Below, piece after piece: positions 56,811 to 64,000 of a DNA stretch of 64,000 bases. Every line of letters begins with the position of its first letter. Within the stretch, counting starts at the first letter, position 1. The DNA is from CATQHD01 sp965243165. Lineage in GTDB: Bacteria; Actinomycetota; Acidimicrobiia; Spongiisociales; Spongiisociaceae. The stretch covers positions 744,001 to 808,000 of the forward strand of contig OZ251535.1 of assembly GCA_965243165.1 (NCBI GenBank). Reading direction: 5' to 3'. Both the position numbers and the translations under genes were made by a program. The notes beneath the pieces are model-generated. The model was not told the DNA's origin. It made no database searches and saw only the letters and a list, made by a program, of their open reading frames with translations.

Positions 56811-58345
56811 GCGCCCGGCGGGGGCGTCGATCAGGCGGCCGGGCGGCGCGCCAGGCGCAGCGGGCGGCCCGCGTGATCGAGCAGCAGCCTTTCCTGGTCC
56901 GCCGGATCAGCCCGATGGAGGTGCTGTCGGCGGAGGGAATCGAGATCATCGAGCACAACGCCGACACCCTGCTCGAGGAGGTGGGCGTCGAGATAATGGA
57001 CTACCCGGAGGCGCTGTCCATCTACGCCGGAGCGGGCGCCGAGGTGGACGGGACCAGGGTTCGTTTTCCCAGGGGGATGTGCCGGGAGCTGATAACCGGC
57101 TCGGCGCCGGCGGTCTTCACCCATCACGCCCGCAACCCCGAACGGTCGGTGTCGATCGGAGACCCCTACACCGTGTTCGCCCCCGCCTACGGCCCCCCCT
57201 TCGTGCGGGACCTGGAAGGGGGCCGCCGCTACGCCGCCCTCGAGGACTTCGAGAACTTCGCCAAGCTGACCCACATGTCCCCGGCGCTGCACCACGGCGG
57301 AGGAACCCTGTGCGAGCCGGTGGACCGCCCGGTCAACAAGCGCCACTACGACATGATCTACGCCCATGTCGTCTACCACGACAAGCCGTTCATGTCGTCG
57401 GTCACCCTGCCGGAGCGGGCGCAGGACTCGGTGGACATGGCCAAGATCGTGTTCGGCGGGGACTTCGTGCAGGACAACACGGTCCTGATCGGGCTATGCA
57501 ACGCCAACTCTCCCATGACCTGGGACCATGCCATGCTGGGGTCGGCCAAGGTGCTGGCCGAGAACAACCAATGCGCCCTGATAACCCCCTTCATCATCGC
57601 CGGGGCCATGTCGCCGGTGACCGTGGCGGCCACCGTTACCCAGACCCTGGCCGAGGCGATGGCGGGGATGGCCTTCACCCAGATCGTCCGGGCGGGCGCC
57701 CCGGTCGTCTTCGGTTCGTTCGCCGCAACCATGTCGATGCAGAGCGGCGCCCCTACTTTCGGAACCCCGGAGGGGGCGCTGGTGCTGTACGCGGTCAAGC
57801 AGCTGGCGGTGCGGCTGGGGGTGCCGTTCCGGTCGGGCGGCAGCCTGACCGCTTCCAAGACCGCCGACGCCCAGGCGGCCTACGAAAGCCTGATGACCCT
57901 GGTGCCCGCCGCGGCGGCGGGGGTCAACTTCGTTCTGCATACAGCCGGCTGGCTGGAAGGGGGCCTGACGATGGGGTACGAGAAGTTCGTCCTCGACGCC
58001 GACCAGGCCTCGCTGATGGAACGGCTGCTGGGCGGGGTGGATCTGAGCGAGAACGGATTGGCGCTGGAGGCGCTGTTGACCAACGGTCCCGGCCAACACT
58101 TCCTGGGCGCCGCCCACACCTTGGAGAACTTCGAGCGCGCCTTCTGGGTGTCGGACCTGGCCGATGCGGACAGCTTCGAGCAGTGGGAGATCGACGGCGC
58201 CCTCGATTCCATCGACCGGGCCCACCAGAGGTGGAAGCAGATGCTGGCCGACTACCAACCCCCGCCCCTCGACCCGGCGGTTCACCAGGAGCTGACTGAA
58301 TGGATCACCGCCCGCAAGGCCTCCTTCCCCGACTCCGATATCTGA
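56807..58345 (+). CDS. Non-pyrrolysine MttB-family methyltransferase (predicted glycine betaine:corrinoid methyltransferase)
   Basis: From GTG 56807 (overlapping RACo) the 512-residue protein is an MttB-superfamily TIM barrel: IEHNADTLLEEVGVEIMDYP, HARNPERSVSIGDPYTVFAP, HHGGGTLCEPVDRPVNKRHY, NNQCALITPFIIAGAMSPVT and EALLTNGPGQHFLGAAHTLE. The reading frame has no in-frame TAG, so there is no pyrrolysine and it is of the MtgB/MtpB/MtcB type that acts on glycine betaine, proline betaine, carnitine or gamma-butyrobetaine rather than trimethylamine. A substrate of glycine betaine is inferred from the divergent dimethylglycine-type dehydrogenase. A short basic tail (residues 1-23) precedes the conserved part. 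Confidence 0.92.
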   Translation: MSARRGRRSGGRAARQAQRAARVIEQQPFLVRRISPMEVLSAEGIEIIEHNADTLLEEVGVEIMDYPEALSIYAGAGAEVDGTRVRFPRGMCRELITGSAPAVFTHHARNPERSVSIGDPYTVFAPAYGPPFVRDLEGGRRYAALEDFENFAKLTHMSPALHHGGGTLCEPVDRPVNKRHYDMIYAHVVYHDKPFMSSVTLPERAQDSVDMAKIVFGGDFVQDNTVLIGLCNANSPMTWDHAMLGSAKVLAENNQCALITPFIIAGAMSPVTVAATVTQTLAEAMAGMAFTQIVRAGAPVVFGSFAATMSMQSGAPTFGTPEGALVLYAVKQLAVRLGVPFRSGGSLTASKTADAQAAYESLMTLVPAAAAGVNFVLHTAGWLEGGLTMGYEKFVLDADQASLMERLLGGVDLSENGLALEALLTNGPGQHFLGAAHTLENFERAFWVSDLADADSFEQWEIDGALDSIDRAHQRWKQMLADYQPPPLDPAVHQELTEWITARKASFPDSDI

Positions 58346-59247
58346 TGGGCGGCTCGAAGGCTTCTGCGGGGCGGCCCCCCAGAGCGGGCCGGGCGGGCCG
58401 GCGGCGGCGGCGCCTCGACAGGTCGTCCAGAGCCGCCCTCCGGCGCGTTCTGGAGCGCCCCAAGTTCGAGGTGCTCCCGCTCAAAGGGGTGCTGGCTCAG
58501 GTGGATGTCTTGCCGGAAGGGGCGCAGGTGTCGGTGACCGCATCCCCCACCAAGACCATGGAAGACACCCTGAACCTGGCCGCCGACCTGCGTCAGAAGA
58601 GGTTCGACGTGATCCCGCACCTGTCGGCCCGCATGACGCATGACCGGTCGCATCTGGCCGCCCTCCTGCGGCGGATGGAGGATCTGGAGATATCGCGGGT
58701 TTTCCTGGTGGGGGGGGACGCCCCCCAGCGGGGGGACTTCCGGGATTCCTTTTCCTTGCTGCGGGCGATGGAGGAGATGGGGCACCATCTGACCGACCTG
58801 GGGGTGCCCTCCTATCCGGAAGGGCATTCCCAGATACCGGACGGCCTGCTGCGCCAGGATCTGCACAACAAGCAGCCCCGCGCCTCCTACATGACCACCC
58901 AGATGTGCTTCGACGGGTGGGCCATCGCCGGTTTCCTGGCCGGCTGCCGGGCCGACGGCATCACCCTGCCGGCGCGGATCGGGATTCCGGGGGTGGGCGA
59001 CCGGCTGAAGCTGATGAAGATATCGACCCGGATCGGGGTGGGGCAGTCGGTTCGGTTCCTCACCAAGCACCGGGGGATGCTGGGGTCGTTCGTGCGCCCG
59101 GGCGGGTACACGCCCGAGAAGTTGTTGAGGAGCCTCGCACCGGTTTTCGCCGACCCCGAGGCCGCGGTCATCGGGGTGCATATCTACACTTTCAACCAGT
59201 GCGAGACCACCGAGCGGTGGAGGCAGGAGTACCTGGAGAGGCTGTAG
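58345..59247 (+). CDS. Methylenetetrahydrofolate reductase-like protein (MetF family)
   Basis: From ATG 58345 (TGATG overlap with MttB stop) the 300-residue product is a MetF-type barrel: QVSVTASPTKTMEDTLNLAA, FDVIPHLSARMTHDRSHLAA, ISRVFLVGGDAPQRGDFRDS, VPSYPEGHSQIPDGLLRQDL, ITLPARIGIPGVGDRLKLMK and IGVHIYTFNQCETTERWRQE. Here it would run methyl-THF to methylene-THF, the oxidative way, refilling the C1 pool after demethylation. The first 45 residues are basic and unlike MetF. It is 3 bp from the start of the PabB-PabC gene. Confidence 0.88.
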   Translation: MGGSKASAGRPPRAGRAGRRRRRLDRSSRAALRRVLERPKFEVLPLKGVLAQVDVLPEGAQVSVTASPTKTMEDTLNLAADLRQKRFDVIPHLSARMTHDRSHLAALLRRMEDLEISRVFLVGGDAPQRGDFRDSFSLLRAMEEMGHHLTDLGVPSYPEGHSQIPDGLLRQDLHNKQPRASYMTTQMCFDGWAIAGFLAGCRADGITLPARIGIPGVGDRLKLMKISTRIGVGQSVRFLTKHRGMLGSFVRPGGYTPEKLLRSLAPVFADPEAAVIGVHIYTFNQCETTERWRQEYLERL

Positions 59248-59249
59248 CG

Positions 59250-61028
59250 GTGGGCGGGGCCGTATCCGCCCGCTTCGACGACCGGCGGGGCGGGGCCGGA
59301 TCGGTCGAGCTGCGCGATCCCTGCCGGGTGCTCGAAGCCGTCCGGGCGGAAGAGGTTCCGGGGGTGGTGCGGGAGGCGGAGGCGGCGGCCCTGGCGGGCG
59401 GTTGGGCGGCCGGTTTCGTTGCGTATGAGGCGGCGCCGGCCTTCGATTCCGCCTTGGCGGTGCAGGCCCGCCCGCCCGGTTGCCGCCTTCCTCTGGCCTG
59501 GTTCGCGGTCTTCCGGCGGGCGGTTGCCTCCCCGGCCCCTCGTGGGGGCGGACACCGGACGGCGCCCTGGCTTCCTGAGATATCGGAGGAGCGCTACCGG
59601 GCGGATGTGGAGGCCGTCCAGGATCTGATCGCGGCGGGGGACACCTATCAGGCCAACTACACCTTCCGTCTGCGGGGGAAGGCGGAGGGGGATCTGCGTT
59701 CGCTGTACGCCGACCTGCTGGAGTCGCAGCGGGGCGGTTACCACGCCTTTCTGTCGACCGGGGACCACACGGTGGTGTCGGCTTCGCCGGAGCTCTTCTT
59801 CCGGTGGGACGGGCGGCGGATCGAGAGCCGGCCCATGAAAGGGACGGCGGCGCGGGGGCGGTGGGAGCAGGAGGACCGCCGCCTGCGGGAGCGGCTGCTG
59901 GCCTCCGGCAAGGACCGGGCCGAGAACGTGATGATCGTGGATCTGCTCCGCAACGACCTGGGGAGGGTGGCGCGGTTCGGCGCGGTCTGGGTAGAGCGGC
60001 TCTTCGAGATCGAGCGCTTCGAGACGGTGTGGCAGATGACCTCGACGGTGGCGGCCGAGACCCGGCCGGGGGTGGGGCTGGGGGATGTCTTCGCTGCCGT
60101 GTTTCCCTGCGGTTCGGTCACCGGGGCGCCCAAGGCCCGGACGATGGAGATACTCGCCTCCTTGGAGGCGTCGCCCCGGGGGGTCTACTGCGGGGCGGTC
60201 GGGTTGCTGGCGCCGCCCGGGTCGGGCCGGCCGCGGGCGGAGTTTTCGGTGGCGATCCGCACTCTGGTGGTGGACGAAAGGGACCGCTCCGCCGAGTACG
60301 GCGTGGGCGGGGGGATCGTCCACGAGTCCACCGCCGCCGAGGAATACGCCGAAGCGATGGTCAAGGCGAGGGTGCTGCGGCGGCGGAGGGCGCCGGTGAC
60401 CTTGCTGGAGACCATGCGCTGGGATCCGGGGGAGGGGTTCTGGCTGCTGGACCGGCATCTGAACCGCCTCCGCTCCTCCGCCCGCTGCCTGGGCGTTTCC
60501 CTTCCCGAGGCGGAGATGCAGCGTTTGCTGGAGGGGGTGGGCGGGGACCGTCCGCTGCGGGTGCGGCTGCTGGTTCCCGAAGCAGGCTCTCCTTCCCTGG
60601 AGCAGGCGCCCCTGACCGAGCGGGCCCCGGCGGCGCTGGCCGTGGACTCCGAGCCGGTGGACCGCTCCGACTGGTTCCGTTACCACAAGACCACCCGGCG
60701 GGCCGTGTACGAGGCGGCGGCGGCCCGGCATCCGGAGGCAGACGACGCGGTGCTGGTGAACGACCGGGGCGAGGCGGTGGAAACCACCATCGCCAACCTG
60801 GCGGTGCGGATCGGGAGGGAGTGGTTGACGCCCCCGCTGGACGCCGGCTGCCTGCCGGGCGTCTACCGCGAGGAGCTGATCGAACAGGGCGTTCTGGTCG
60901 AGCGGCGGGTGCCCGTCGATATTTTGGAGGATGCGGACGAGATCGCGGTTGTCAACTCCGTCCAAGGTTGGCGGCCGGCGAGGCTGCTCGGCGTCCCGTC
61001 AGTTCGAGGTTTGGGATGTACAGGCTGA
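59250..61028 (+). CDS. pabB: Aminodeoxychorismate synthase component I / 4-amino-4-deoxychorismate lyase fusion (PabB-PabC)
   Basis: The 592-residue bifunctional protein makes p-aminobenzoate for folate. The N-terminal chorismate-binding part (to about 385) has ISEERYRADVEAVQDLIAAG, GDTYQANYTFRL, RPMKGTAARGRWEQEDRRLR, RAENVMIVDLLRNDLGRVA and FPCGSVTGAPKARTMEI. The C-terminal aminotransferase class IV part has LLETMRWDPGEGFWLLDRHL, RYHKTTRRAVYEAAAARHPE (PLP Lys region) and ETTIANLAVRIGREW. Its place in the corrinoid operon links THF supply with methyl-group acceptance. The last codons and stop (61026-61028) are provided by a truncated repeat element. Confidence 0.9.
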   Translation: MGGAVSARFDDRRGGAGSVELRDPCRVLEAVRAEEVPGVVREAEAAALAGGWAAGFVAYEAAPAFDSALAVQARPPGCRLPLAWFAVFRRAVASPAPRGGGHRTAPWLPEISEERYRADVEAVQDLIAAGDTYQANYTFRLRGKAEGDLRSLYADLLESQRGGYHAFLSTGDHTVVSASPELFFRWDGRRIESRPMKGTAARGRWEQEDRRLRERLLASGKDRAENVMIVDLLRNDLGRVARFGAVWVERLFEIERFETVWQMTSTVAAETRPGVGLGDVFAAVFPCGSVTGAPKARTMEILASLEASPRGVYCGAVGLLAPPGSGRPRAEFSVAIRTLVVDERDRSAEYGVGGGIVHESTAAEEYAEAMVKARVLRRRRAPVTLLETMRWDPGEGFWLLDRHLNRLRSSARCLGVSLPEAEMQRLLEGVGGDRPLRVRLLVPEAGSPSLEQAPLTERAPAALAVDSEPVDRSDWFRYHKTTRRAVYEAAAARHPEADDAVLVNDRGEAVETTIANLAVRIGREWLTPPLDAGCLPGVYREELIEQGVLVERRVPVDILEDADEIAVVNSVQGWRPARLLGVPSVRGLGCTG

Positions 61029-61085
61029 TGAACCGGCGCCGGCGGGGGCGGTCCGCCCCGCGCGGACCTGGATAATCAGGGCTCA
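60998..61085. repeat. Right-half copy F of the TIR element
   Basis: AGTTCGAGGTTTGGGATGTA, CAGGCTGATGAACCGGCGCC, GTCCGCCCCGCGCGGAC and the end ATAATCAGGGCTCA match the right half of copies A and B. It contains the stop of the PabB-PabC gene and, at its outer end, the TGA stop of the leftward ATPase (61083-61085). Confidence 0.65.
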
Positions 61086-62429
61086 ACCGAGGGGCAGGGC
61101 CGGTTGGTCGGGCTGCGGGAGCCCGGGACCCCAAAGACCGGAGATCGGGACCGCTTCGATGCCGCGGTCCAACTCATACCGGTAGGCCCCGGTGTGGAAG
61201 ACCACCCCGCCGGCGAAGCGTTCTTCCGCCGCCTTGTCCCTGAACCAGATCAGATGGCGGGCGTCGGTCCGTTTCGGAGACGGACCCGCCTTGAACTCGA
61301 AGGCGTAGACCTTGAGGCCCCGCTCGGCCACCAAGTCGATCTCGCGGTCGCCGTTGGCGGTGCGCAGGTGATACATCCGCACCCGTCCGGCGGCTTCGGC
61401 TTCTGCTCGGAGCTGGGCGGTGATGAAGGTGTCGAGGATCCTGCCTCTGAGGTCGCTGTTCGTAAACACGTCGTCGACGGTCAAGCCGACCGCGGCGGCC
61501 GCCAGACCGGCGTCGGCGAAATGGCGCTTGTATCGTTCGGTGATCAGGCGGTTTCGCAGGTTGCGGCTCCAAGGGGGGAGCTCGCTCACGATTCCGAGTG
61601 TCGCCAGGGCGTCGAGGTAGTCGTTGGCGGTGCGCCGGTCGATGCCGACCGGTTCGTATACGGTCGTATGGGGCGCGAGGCCTGCGGTGTTGAGCGCGTA
61701 GGACTCCATGTAGGAGCGGAACATATTTCTGTTCTTGCGGCGTCCGCTGGGGGCGGAGAGGGAACGGAGGTCGCGCCCCGCCGTTTCGTCGCAGTACGAG
61801 GAGAGCCATTGCAAACGTTGGTGTTCGTCGGCGAGGAGGAGGGCTTGGTGGAAACCGCTCGCCAGCGCGATCTCGATGTATTCCCGCGGCCCCGGGGGGT
61901 GGGCGGGGATGCTGAAGCGGCGTTCCTCGTCTTCCCACCGATCGAACAGGGGCAGGGCGTCGGCCGGCCCGAAGCGCTCCCGGCCGGACATACCCCAAAG
62001 GCGGAAGCGGATCAGCCGGCCGGTGCCGGGCCAGGTGTCGGTGAGCAGGTCGTTGCGGGCTGAACCCGTAACTATGAACCTCCCCGGGGCGGGCCGTTGG
62101 TCGATGCTGCGCTTGACCGCTCTCAGCACATCTGGATGCAGCTGCCATTCGTCCACCAGCTGGGGCGGGTCGCCGGAGAGGGCGCCCATAGGGTCGATTT
62201 CGCAAAGCTCCAGGTGTTCGGGGTCGTCCAGCGGCAGATGCGAAGCGGCGAACTCGAGGCCGGTGCGGGATTTGCCGACCGCACGGGGGCCGGTGATCAT
62301 GATGCCAGGGAAGGCGGCCAGGCCCTGGCGAAGGGTTCTGTCGATCATGCGCGGCCGGTACGCCGGGTTGCCGCCGGATGCCTGATCACGGGCGGCGCCC
62401 GGCGAATAGCCGCTGGTCTTGTAGTTCAT
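61083..62429 (-). CDS. DUF4143-type AAA ATPase
   Basis: The 448-residue protein has Walker A IMITGPRAVGKSRTGLEFAA, Walker B DPPQLVDEWQLHPDVLRAVK, sensor FIVTGSARNDLLTDTWPGTG, winged-helix region (VYEPVGIDRRTANDYLDALA) and the DUF4143 nuclease-like end (RMYHLRTANGDREIDLVAER; KVYAFEFKAGPSPKRTDARH). Members are common in accessory regions; function unclear. The N-terminal residues before Walker A (MNYKTSGYSPGAARDQ) are weakly conserved; ATG 62348 (MIDRTLRQGLAAFPG) may be the true start. A 24-bp tandem array in the same frame lies just upstream, separated by one stop codon. Confidence 0.87.
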   Translation of the reverse strand: MNYKTSGYSPGAARDQASGGNPAYRPRMIDRTLRQGLAAFPGIMITGPRAVGKSRTGLEFAASHLPLDDPEHLELCEIDPMGALSGDPPQLVDEWQLHPDVLRAVKRSIDQRPAPGRFIVTGSARNDLLTDTWPGTGRLIRFRLWGMSGRERFGPADALPLFDRWEDEERRFSIPAHPPGPREYIEIALASGFHQALLLADEHQRLQWLSSYCDETAGRDLRSLSAPSGRRKNRNMFRSYMESYALNTAGLAPHTTVYEPVGIDRRTANDYLDALATLGIVSELPPWSRNLRNRLITERYKRHFADAGLAAAAVGLTVDDVFTNSDLRGRILDTFITAQLRAEAEAAGRVRMYHLRTANGDREIDLVAERGLKVYAFEFKAGPSPKRTDARHLIWFRDKAAEERFAGGVVFHTGAYRYELDRGIEAVPISGLWGPGLPQPDQPALPLG

Positions 62430-62438
62430 GCCGCTCTA

Positions 62439-62774
62439 GCATAGTGGGTTCGTGTCGGTTTGGCATAGTGGGTTCGTGTCGGTCTGGCTTGATAGGTTCG
62501 TGTCGGTCTGGCATAGTGGGTTCATGCTGGTCTGGCTTGGTAGGTTCATGCTGGTCTGGCTTGGTAGGTTCATGCTGGTCTGGCATAGTGGGTTCATGCT
62601 GGTCTGGCATAGTGGGTTCATGCTGGTCTGGCATAGTGGGTTCATGCTGGTCTGGCTTGGTAGGTTCATGCTGGTCTGGCTTGGTAGGTTCGTGTCGGTC
62701 TGGCATAGTGGGTTCATGCTGGTCTGGCTTGGTAGGTTCATGCTGGTCTGGCATGGTGGGTTCATGTCGGTCTG
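62439..62774. repeat. 24-bp tandem repeat, 14 units
   Basis: Fourteen contiguous 24-bp units each combine GCATAGTGG or GCTTGGTAG with GTTCATGCTGGTCTG or GTTCGTGTCGGTCTG in mixed order. The period is a multiple of three, so most frames remain open. Read leftwards each unit begins with ATG in register and would encode octapeptides such as MNPLCQTS and MNLPSQTS, in frame with the ATPase start but cut off by TAG at 62436-62438. There are no spacers, so this is not a CRISPR array. Confidence 0.9.
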
Positions 62775-62840
62775 GCATGGCCCCCATCGGTCGAGGGCCG
62801 TCCGGTACAATCCGCTCCGGTCGAAAGGAAGGAACCGAGC

Positions 62841-63668
62841 ATGCGTATAGGTCGTTTCAGGTCGGAGGGGGTGGAAGGCTGGGGTTTCGTGTCCGATGAT
62901 GCGGTCCGGCCGGCGGCGGGGAGCCCGGACCTGATGGAGGTGCTGGGAGACCCGGCCGCGCTGGCCGATCTGGCCGGCCGTTCGGGCGGGGCGCTTCCGC
63001 TCGACCAGGTCACCCTGCTGGCGCCCATCCCCAACCCGCCCCAGTTCGTAGGCATCGGCCTGAACTACCGCGCCCACGCCGCCGAGTCCGGCGCTCCGAT
63101 ACCGTCTTCGCCGATGAGCTTCCCCTTCTTCAACTCCTCGATCATCGGCCCGGGCGACCCCGTCCGGCTGCCTCCCTTCACCGGCGAGGTGGACTGGGAG
63201 GTCGAGTTGGCGGTGGTGATCGGGAAAGAGGCCCGCAGCGTTACGGCGGCGGAAGCGCTCGATTGCGTGGCCGGTTATACGATCGTCAACGACGTGTCCG
63301 CCCGCGACATCCAGATGAGCGAGGGGCAGTGGAGCCGGGCCAAGTCCTTCGACACCTTCAAGCCGATGGGCCCCTGGATCACCACCGCCGACGAGCTGGG
63401 GGCGGCGGGCGCCCTCGACGTCGAGCTGCGGGTGAACGGCCGGCTGAAGCAGTCAGGCAACACTTCCGACCTGGTCTTCGATGTGCCGGCTCTGGTCTCC
63501 CACATGTCCCAGCATCTGACCCTCGGGGTGGGGGCGGTCATCTCGACCGGCACCCCGGCCGGAGTGGGGATGGGCCGCAAACCCCCCGAATACCTGGCGG
63601 CGGGGGATGTGATGACCCTGGAGATCGAGGGCATCGGCCGCCTGACCAACCCAGTAGAGGCCGGCTGA
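62841..63668 (+). CDS. Fumarylacetoacetate hydrolase family protein
   Basis: The 275-residue protein belongs to the FAH superfamily (acylpyruvate/2-oxo-acid hydrolases and decarboxylases). Metal-binding and catalytic features: QFVGIGLNYRAHAAESGAPI, GDPVRLPPFTGEVDWEVELA (Glu ligands), GYTIVNDVSARDIQMSEGQW (Asp ligand), KSFDTFKPMGPWITTADELG and GAVISTGTPAGVGMGRKPPE. The precise substrate (acylpyruvate, 5-oxo-acid, oxaloacetate) cannot be fixed. AAAGGAAGGA lies upstream of the ATG. The gene is transcribed away from the tandem repeats. Confidence 0.9.
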   Translation: MRIGRFRSEGVEGWGFVSDDAVRPAAGSPDLMEVLGDPAALADLAGRSGGALPLDQVTLLAPIPNPPQFVGIGLNYRAHAAESGAPIPSSPMSFPFFNSSIIGPGDPVRLPPFTGEVDWEVELAVVIGKEARSVTAAEALDCVAGYTIVNDVSARDIQMSEGQWSRAKSFDTFKPMGPWITTADELGAAGALDVELRVNGRLKQSGNTSDLVFDVPALVSHMSQHLTLGVGAVISTGTPAGVGMGRKPPEYLAAGDVMTLEIEGIGRLTNPVEAG

Positions 63669-63963
63669 CCCGGCGGCCGCCCTCATCGCCGCCGAGCGGG
63701 GGGGCTTCTCCGTAGGAACCGGAGCCTTCGATCCTGCCGCGGCGGTCTCGCCGAGGGAGCTCGTCTATCAGGCGGAGATCTCCCGCCATGGGGCTTGAAC
63801 CCTCTTCGACCCTCACGGCGGTGCCCTTCCTTTCTGAAAGCCGACCAATTCGGTCAACAACGGCCGGCGGAACAGCTGGCAGGACGCTCGCGGCGCACCT
63901 GGCGTATGTCACACCCGCTTTGTATGTTGTCGAAGCAACGGGCGAAGGAGGACGGAGACGCAG
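63669..63963. other. Intergenic region before the last gene
   Basis: No clear gene is visible. The right end holds GAAGGAGGACGGAG as a ribosome site for the gene that starts at 63964. Confidence 0.5.
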
Positions 63964-64000
63964 ATGACGCTCTACCAAGAGGTCGAACAGCAGCTGAAGG
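63964..64000 (+). CDS. Start of a gene cut by the window edge
   Basis: ATG 63964 is preceded by a GGAGG site and opens MTLYQEVEQQLK before the window ends. Twelve residues are too few to assign a family. Confidence 0.5.
   Translation, partial: MTLYQEVEQQLK

Noticed and set aside
56807..58345. Pyrrolysine-containing trimethylamine methyltransferase
   Set aside because: No in-frame TAG in the gene and no pyl genes nearby.
62439..62774. CRISPR array
   Set aside because: Units are contiguous 24-mers without unique spacers, and no cas genes are near.
62378..63077. Repeat-encoded proteins on both strands (SCWSGIVG or MPDQHEPT type)
   Set aside because: They exist because the 24-bp period keeps all frames open; no ribosome site or conserved domain supports them.

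Overview
The window is high-GC (about two-thirds G+C), densely packed bacterial DNA, most likely from an actinobacterium (Actinomycetota). The evidence is a mycofactocin biosynthesis locus, lexA divergent from a LysM cell-division-suppressor-like gene with actinobacterial SOS boxes (CGAAC-N4-GTTCG), and many GTGA/ATGA gene overlaps. A class such as Acidimicrobiia is possible but cannot be proven from this sequence.

Layout. 0.1-5.3 kb: a sugar-acid/aldolase module (GYD protein, Ldh-type dehydrogenase, cupin, four-carbon acid-sugar kinase, quinol-monooxygenase-like protein, class II aldolase). 5.3-15.0 kb: the mycofactocin region, with two FadH/OYE flavoproteins, MftE, a four-gene electron-transfer set (ETF beta-like, ferredoxin, FixC-like, ETF alpha-like), then MftC, MftB and the MftA precursor. 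Mycofactocin probably mediates redox here through an ETF/quinone relay. 15.2-25.3 kb: housekeeping genes (lexA, ChiZ-like SOS gene, dut, the NAD-salvage pair pncA/pncB, four tRNAs, ABC exporter, DUF368 transporter). 25.3-30 kb: a gene-poor patch with a lipoprotein, an IS982-derived MITE, a duplicated MFS 3' end, a DUF1801 protein and an MFS gene.

30.0-39.4 kb: a predicted gamma-butyrobetaine/carnitine operon (enoyl-CoA hydratase, ADP-forming acyl-CoA synthetase, acyl-CoA dehydrogenase, carnitine dehydrogenase-thioesterase fusion, BKACE dehydrocarnitine cleavage enzyme), divergent from an MFS carrier and a DmdA-like THF-dependent demethylase. 39.4-47.5 kb: an accessory island with an XRE/nucleotidyltransferase pair and a Fic gene sharing a duplicated palindromic promoter element, an ATPase with an unrecognised C-terminal domain, a frameshifted IS982 element, a HIRAN-domain gene, small genes and an AbrB/MazE-like protein.

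47.5-61.0 kb: the most striking system. A dimethylglycine/sarcosine-dehydrogenase plus ETF operon diverges, across a 218-bp region carrying two 17-bp palindromes and two half sites, from an eight-gene corrinoid methyltransferase operon. That operon encodes a corrinoid protein, DUF1638, a virulence_factor-family protein, methyl-THF:corrinoid methyltransferase, a RACo-type activator, a non-pyrrolysine MttB homologue, a MetF-like reductase and a PabB-PabC fusion. With the carnitine operon this reads as carnitine -> glycine betaine -> dimethylglycine -> sarcosine -> glycine, with methyl groups passing to tetrahydrofolate: normally anaerobic corrinoid chemistry coupled to ETF-linked respiratory demethylation. 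61-64 kb: a second DUF4143-type ATPase, a 24-bp tandem repeat, an FAH-family hydrolase and the start of another gene.

A previously unlabelled ~210-bp intergenic element with TGACCCTGAT-type terminal inverted repeats recurs, whole or truncated, at least six times, and in several places supplies the stop codon of the neighbouring gene.
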